From Nitrospirota bacterium (GTDB lineage Bacteria > Nitrospirota > Thermodesulfovibrionia > Thermodesulfovibrionales > Magnetobacteriaceae), in NCBI GenBank assembly GCA_015233485.1, contig JADFXO010000115.1, forward strand, positions 1 to 10,365: a DNA stretch of 10,365 bases. Reading direction: 5' to 3'. The translations under genes and the position numbers were made by a program. Every line of letters starts with the position of its first letter. The first letter of the stretch is position 1. Below are positions 6,620-10,365 of this stretch, one piece after another. The notes under the pieces are model-generated. The model saw only the letters and a list, made by a program, of their open reading frames with translations, had not been told where the DNA came from and searched no databases.

Positions 6620-7213
6620 TCATTTTATGGTTAATAAATAATCTCTCAGTTTAATAACCGCCATTGCGCGATGGCTGATTTTATTTTTTACATCGCTGCC
6701 AAGTTCAGCAAACGTCTTGTCATAACCTTCGGGGACAAAGACCGGGTCATATCCGAATCCTGACGTGCCCATTGGCTCGGTGGTGATAGAACCTGCTACC
6801 TCACCATCAAAAAATAGCGACTTTCCCCCCATGATAAGGCAAAACACGCTGACGAATCTCGCAGTACGATTGGGAGCCGGGATGTCTTGCATAAAATCTA
6901 TAAGCTCGTTAACATTATCTTCGTCGCTTGCGTTGACACCGTCCACATCTGAGGCAAAGCGGGCGGAGTACGCACCGGGGGCGCCATCAAGGGCATCAAC
7001 TTCAAGCCCTGAATCCTCGGCAACAACAGGGTTGGGCCTTTGTTCATAAACGGCCATTGCCTTGGCATAGGCGTTTTTATGATATGTATCCCCATCTTCG
7101 GCAACTACGCCCATTATATCTGCGGCACTAATAAACTCAATGCCCGTACCGGCAAACAGAGAGTTTAACTCCCGCACCTTCCCCTGATTTTTAGTTGCCA
7201 GATATAGATTCAT
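6620..7213 (-). CDS. rdgB: Non-canonical purine NTP pyrophosphatase (ITP/XTP/dITP), RdgB/HAM1 family
   Basis: A 197-residue house-cleaning enzyme that hydrolyses dITP, ITP and XTP to the monophosphates plus pyrophosphate, keeping deaminated purines out of DNA and RNA. The family motifs are complete: LATKNQGKVREL near the N-terminus, VAEDSGLEVDAL in the middle, GFGYDPVF, and the C-terminal KNKISHRAMA substrate-binding segment. The start at 7213 is chosen because the protein begins exactly as the family does (MNLYLATKN) and an AGGAGG lies about 9 bases upstream. A longer frame to 7282 adds 23 unrelated residues read from inside rph. The true gene overlaps the end of rph by 23 bases. The rph-rdgB pairing is common in bacteria. 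Confidence 0.95.
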   Translation of the reverse strand: MNLYLATKNQGKVRELNSLFAGTGIEFISAADIMGVVAEDGDTYHKNAYAKAMAVYEQRPNPVVAEDSGLEVDALDGAPGAYSARFASDVDGVNASDEDNVNELIDFMQDIPAPNRTARFVSVFCLIMGGKSLFFDGEVAGSITTEPMGTSGFGYDPVFVPEGYDKTFAELGSDVKNKISHRAMAVIKLRDYLLTIK

Positions 7214-7925
7214 CCTCAAGTACCTCCTTTTGTATCCCGACGAGCTTCTCAATACCCATACGGGCAAGGTCGAGCAGTTCATTTAGTGTTTTTCCTGTAA
7301 ATGGGGAGCCTTCGGCTGTCCCCTGGACTTCTACATACTTGCCGGAGCCTGTCATTACTATATTCATGTCCACATCGGCGTCTTTGTCTTCTACGTAACA
7401 CAAGTCAAGCATGGGCTGCCCATCCACCACACCCACGCTGACTGCCGCGACATAGTCGATGGGTGGAATTTTTTTGATCATACCGTTTCTCATGGCAAAA
7501 CGAAGCGCGTCGATAAAACACACATAGGCACCCGTTATGGAGGCGGTTCTGGTGCCTCCGTCTGCCTGAATCACGTCGCAGTCGATTATGAAAGACCTCT
7601 CGCCAAGCAGCGAAAGGTCAATTACGCTTCGCATGGCGCGCCCTATGAGGCGCTGGATTTCCAGCGTGCGGCCATTTGGTTTAGCGCTGCGGCCTTCTCT
7701 GTTCATGCGCGTGTGTGTTGAGCGCGGCAGCATTCCATATTCGGCGGTTACCCAGCCCTTTCCCTTGTCCTTTAGAAATGGAGGCACGGTCTCCTCTATC
7801 GTCGTCGTGCAGATTACCCTTGTAGAGCCTGCCTCTATCAGTGCCGAACCTTCGGCGTACCTAACGGCGCCCCTGGTTATCTTTACCGGCCTTAACTCTG
7901 AGTTTGCCCTTCCGTCTTCTCTCAT
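7191..7925 (-). CDS. rph: Ribonuclease PH (tRNA 3'-end processing exoribonuclease)
   Basis: A 244-residue phosphorolytic 3'-5' exoribonuclease that trims tRNA precursors and acts as a homohexamer. It shows the family's hallmark stretches: an N-terminal RANSELRPVKI, GWVTAEYGMLPRST (about 57-70), the GRTLEIQRLIGR segment (about 85-96), and the phosphate-binding/catalytic DCDVIQADGGTRTASITG region (about 114-131). Length is normal. The ATG overlaps the murI stop by 4 bases, and GGAGG sits three bases before it, which suggests coupled translation with murI. Its 3' end overlaps rdgB by 23 bases and carries that gene's ribosome-binding site. No truncation or odd residue seen. Confidence 0.97.
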   Translation of the reverse strand: MREDGRANSELRPVKITRGAVRYAEGSALIEAGSTRVICTTTIEETVPPFLKDKGKGWVTAEYGMLPRSTHTRMNREGRSAKPNGRTLEIQRLIGRAMRSVIDLSLLGERSFIIDCDVIQADGGTRTASITGAYVCFIDALRFAMRNGMIKKIPPIDYVAAVSVGVVDGQPMLDLCYVEDKDADVDMNIVMTGSGKYVEVQGTAEGSPFTGKTLNELLDLARMGIEKLVGIQKEVLEDESISGN

Positions 7926-8791
7926 ATGCCTCCATTGCCCTGCTTGTTTTTTAACGCTATGGCCTTCTCCTCCAGCGACGCGATTTCTATTCTTGTAATA
8001 TCCTCTAACGAGTCGAGCATAAACCGCTTGCCGATTTCCTGAAACCTGTCCGGACAGTCCGTAACGTAGTATTTTCTAAAAACCGGCGTACCCGCCGCTT
8101 TCAGCAAACCCGACGATGTCAGTATATCCCTGACGTTTTTTGACTTTTCGATTGCGGAGTCTATCAGGACAACGCCCTCTCCCATTACTTTTTTGATCAC
8201 CCTCTTCAGGAGTGGATAGTGCGTACAGCCCAGCACAAGGGTATCTATATTGGAGCTTCTCATTCCGGCTAAATACCTGCGCGCAACTAACTCGACCACC
8301 TCGTCATCAAGCCACCCCTCCTCAACGAGGGGGACAAACAGCGGACATGAGCTTTCAATTACCACGATACCGGAGTTGATATTTCGGATTGTCCTGCCAT
8401 ATGCGCCACTTTTTATAGTAGCCTCTGTGCCTATTACCCCTACGCGGCCGTTTTTGGTTGCCATGGCCGCGGCCCTGGCGCCCGGTTCTATAACACCCAT
8501 CACTGGTATCTTAAACGCGGCTCTTATTATATCGAGGCTTACGGCAGAGGCCGTGTTGCAGGCTATTATCAACAGCTTTATTCCTTTTTCCACAAGAAAC
8601 GCGCTATTCTCAAGCGAATACTTGATAACGGTCTCAGCTGAGCGTATGCCGTATGGCACCCTCGCGGTATCCCCCATGTAAATAGTGCTTTCCGCAGGCA
8701 GGCGGGCGTGTATCTCCTTTAAAACCGTCAGCCCGCCCACGCCGGAGTCAAATATTCCTATCGGCATATCAGCCATGTTGTCGAATTTCAT
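7922..8791 (-). CDS. murI: Glutamate racemase
   Basis: A 289-residue cytoplasmic enzyme that interconverts L- and D-glutamate by a two-base cysteine mechanism, supplying D-Glu for peptidoglycan. The N-terminal GIFDSGVGGLTVL (12-24), GDTARVPYG (40-48), the first catalytic cysteine in ACNTAS (Cys78) and the second in LGCTHYP (Cys189) are all intact. The length is slightly above the typical 265-ish because of a C-terminal extension rich in Lys and Glu. ATG 8791 is preferred: AGAGGT lies about 8-9 bases upstream. A TTG three bases earlier and an ATG at 8773 are alternatives. It overlaps the GerMN gene by 23 bases and rph by 4 bases. It fits with the amidase upstream as a cell-wall gene. Confidence 0.96.
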   Translation of the reverse strand: MKFDNMADMPIGIFDSGVGGLTVLKEIHARLPAESTIYMGDTARVPYGIRSAETVIKYSLENSAFLVEKGIKLLIIACNTASAVSLDIIRAAFKIPVMGVIEPGARAAAMATKNGRVGVIGTEATIKSGAYGRTIRNINSGIVVIESSCPLFVPLVEEGWLDDEVVELVARRYLAGMRSSNIDTLVLGCTHYPLLKRVIKKVMGEGVVLIDSAIEKSKNVRDILTSSGLLKAAGTPVFRKYYVTDCPDRFQEIGKRFMLDSLEDITRIEIASLEEKAIALKNKQGNGGI

Positions 8792-9365
8792 CAAATTTTA
8801 CCTCTTGTGTGGCTATTCTTTTTATGGGGGAACTGATGTCATAGTGTCCCCCTATTGTTTCCTCTTCTTTTCCGTTTATAAGAATCTTCACGTCGTCGAG
8901 TTCTACGTTAGAGGTAGCCGTCTCATATATACTCTTTATGATCAAAAATTCCTTCAGGGCATCGCCCTGAAAGTTCCTTTTTATCTCGGACGAGAGATCC
9001 ACATAGAGTATCTTGTCGATGCCATAGTAGATTCCCAAGACCCTGGCGTTTGACGGAAAGGCCTCTTTGTTGGGTATCGCATTGAGATTAAAAAGCTCTC
9101 CTATCGCGGTTTCGGCTATCTTCATCGTATCAAAGGTCTGCTTGATTTTTATAATCATAATGTTAAGGGCCGCCCCTTCGGGGTAGAACACCTTTACGTC
9201 CCGGGCGTCGCTTACGAGTTTTTCCCTCTCCTTTAGCGCTATCAGGCTTGTTGCGCCTGAGCGGCTGCCGTCTTTCCACATTATATAATAATATACGGCC
9301 GTTGTGCCAACTATTAGTACGATTAGAGGCAAAATTACAAGAAATATTAACCTACTTTTTCGCAT
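8769..9365 (-). CDS. Membrane-anchored GerMN-domain protein
   Basis: A 198-residue protein with one N-terminal transmembrane segment (about 6-28) preceded by basic residues, so the rest should lie outside the cytoplasm. Residues about 55-180 match the GerMN pattern: a VKVFYPEGA strand, a segment around 80-105, a YYGIDKILYVDLSSEIKRNF core (about 113-132), and an EFLIIKSIYETATS helix followed by DVKILINGKEEETIGGHYD. GerMN was named from Bacillus GerM, a spore protein, but it is widespread in non-sporulating Gram-negatives next to amidase genes, where its role is thought to be envelope-related. It overlaps the amidase gene by 14 bases and murI by 23 bases. A GAAGG lies somewhat far upstream of the ATG. 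The molecular function is unproven. Confidence 0.85.
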   Translation of the reverse strand: MRKSRLIFLVILPLIVLIVGTTAVYYYIMWKDGSRSGATSLIALKEREKLVSDARDVKVFYPEGAALNIMIIKIKQTFDTMKIAETAIGELFNLNAIPNKEAFPSNARVLGIYYGIDKILYVDLSSEIKRNFQGDALKEFLIIKSIYETATSNVELDDVKILINGKEEETIGGHYDISSPIKRIATQEVKFDEIRQHG

Positions 9366-10335
9366 ATTCTGAAATCGCCTTCATTATAGCATCAGAGATA
9401 GAATTAATCGAATCGTCATTATATGTAAAAGAAGCCGGATTTGGTATCTCAATCATGATGGCCGGCGCAGCAGCGCCGGAGAGTATCGGAACGGGCATCT
9501 CCCTGTAGACAGTTTGCATCTTGAATTTCTCGTTAAACGCACTGCCAACTGCCTTCGAGAGCGTCCTGCTCTTTTCGATATAGGCAGACCCCGCGTACGC
9601 AGTGCCATACGCCATATCCAGCCCTGACATGATGGCCGGAAAGCTGCTCGTATATATGGCAAATTGGCCAGAAGCCGAGACATGTATGCTGATAAACAAA
9701 TTCGGCCTGTATTTACGAATATCCATGAGCCGTTGGGTAAGAGATAAGGCTGAGTCATCCTTTCTGGTGATGGTAACCCTGCTGACCTTGCCGCCTATGC
9801 GTTTGGCTAAATCGGCACATACGGACAGGGAAAGGTCGCTTTCCTTAAACTGCCCTGAGATTATTCCTGTGTCGATGCCGCCATGTCCGGCGTCTAACAA
9901 AATACTCTGCCCTGCGGTTTCGTTAGTTTGTGCCGATGTGGGGGACTGTGCCAGCAACGCGGCACCGGTTATGAACGCATCTATAACCAGGCGGGGAGGG
10001 CCAGAGTATCGGGATACCTTTATTTTCTCAAGGTTTTTTATGTTTAAATAGAGACTGTTGTCCTTCTGGATAATCTTAACCGCCTCTGGCAGGGGTACAC
10101 CATCAAACGAAAAATTATTCGGAAAATCGATCTTAACGATACTGTATGATTCGTTGACCGTCGCTGCGTTTACCAGAGAGTCGTTCGAACTTTGAAACAC
10201 AAACCTGATAAAATCGTTTTTCTCGTTGAAGCGCATAACAACATGTCCAACCTCTGCGCCGTACGCACCAAAAGAAAGGCTAAACATGAAAATTACGAAC
10301 ATACCGGCATTCTTAATAACATAAGATTTATTCAT
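9352..10335 (-). CDS. Secreted N-acetylmuramoyl-L-alanine amidase (AMIN plus Amidase_3)
   Basis: A 327-residue zinc hydrolase that cleaves the bond between muramic acid and the stem peptide of peptidoglycan. It has a signal peptide (about 1-26, ending AYGA), an AMIN-like beta domain (about 28-122) that in relatives directs the enzyme to the envelope or septum, a Ser/Thr/Ala/Gln-rich linker (about 125-143), then the Amidase_3 catalytic domain. The likely zinc ligands are His151 in DAGHGG, Glu165 in FKESDLSLS and His218 in SIHVSA. The catalytic glutamate is Glu297 in IMIEIPNP. It lacks LysM or SPOR domains, and the C-terminal domain is slightly compact. The gene is complete: the ATG lies 30 bases from the window edge. 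No Shine-Dalgarno is evident in those bases. It starts the housekeeping run. Confidence 0.9.
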   Translation of the reverse strand: MNKSYVIKNAGMFVIFMFSLSFGAYGAEVGHVVMRFNEKNDFIRFVFQSSNDSLVNAATVNESYSIVKIDFPNNFSFDGVPLPEAVKIIQKDNSLYLNIKNLEKIKVSRYSGPPRLVIDAFITGAALLAQSPTSAQTNETAGQSILLDAGHGGIDTGIISGQFKESDLSLSVCADLAKRIGGKVSRVTITRKDDSALSLTQRLMDIRKYRPNLFISIHVSASGQFAIYTSSFPAIMSGLDMAYGTAYAGSAYIEKSRTLSKAVGSAFNEKFKMQTVYREMPVPILSGAAAPAIMIEIPNPASFTYNDDSINSISDAIMKAISEYAKK

Positions 10336-10365
10336 GACGTATATATTGGCGTATTTACGAGAAGT

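Noticed and set aside
6601..6680. A/T-rich leader before rfbF as a promoter
   Set aside because: Several -10-like strings but no -35 at acceptable spacing. Read-through from rdgB, 19 bases away, is an equally good explanation.
7214..7282. 23-residue N-terminal extension of RdgB
   Set aside because: The extension does not resemble the family, and the family-typical start MNLYLATKN at 7213 has a strong AGGAGG in front.
10336..10365. Possible A/T-rich -10 (TATATA) before the amidase gene
   Set aside because: Only 30 bases are available, no convincing -35 is visible and the match is too loose.

Overview
All eleven convincing genes lie on the minus strand, so transcription runs from the right end of the window to the left. 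The DNA is roughly half G+C. The right half (about 6620-10335) is a tight housekeeping run: a secreted AMIN-type N-acetylmuramoyl-L-alanine amidase, a membrane-anchored GerMN-domain protein, glutamate racemase (murI), RNase PH (rph) and the inosine/xanthosine triphosphate pyrophosphatase (rdgB). Adjacent reading frames overlap by 4 to 23 bases. An AMIN amidase plus GerMN protein in front of rph and rdgB points to a Gram-negative, non-Firmicute lineage such as Nitrospirota or Desulfobacterota. I infer this from gene content only, and a magnetotactic-type Nitrospirota is a guess.

The left half (about 72-6600) is a surface-glycan locus. It starts 19 bases after rdgB with glucose-1-phosphate cytidylyltransferase (rfbF). 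Next come CDP-glucose 4,6-dehydratase (rfbG), a short RmlC-like sugar epimerase, an extended SDR sugar reductase/epimerase, a family 2 glycosyltransferase, and a large polytopic membrane protein with a GT-C-like front and a TPR tail. From rfbG to the glycosyltransferase the frames overlap by 1 to 4 bases, so translation is probably coupled. The enzymes would make CDP-glucose, convert it to CDP-4-keto-6-deoxyglucose, then epimerise and/or reduce it and transfer a sugar. The 3-dehydrase RfbH needed for 3,6-dideoxyhexoses is not in the window, which suggests a CDP-6-deoxyhexose product instead.

The most unusual structure is a modular, hairpin-rich repeat of about 112-135 bp present in two inverted copies (3-114 and 5673-5807). 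The pair brackets exactly five glycan genes and separates rfbF from rfbG. One copy supplies the last 13 codons and the stop of the membrane protein. The other fills nearly all of the rfbF-rfbG gap and ends 2 bases before the rfbG start codon. The main 9-bp hairpin differs between copies by a compensating base-pair exchange, which argues that its structure is maintained.

A second feature of note is a near-consensus sigma70 promoter (TTGACA, 17-base spacer, TACAAT) just before the membrane protein gene. It would give an almost leaderless mRNA and fixes that gene's start at 2228. No tRNA, rRNA, CRISPR array, transposase or integrase gene was seen.
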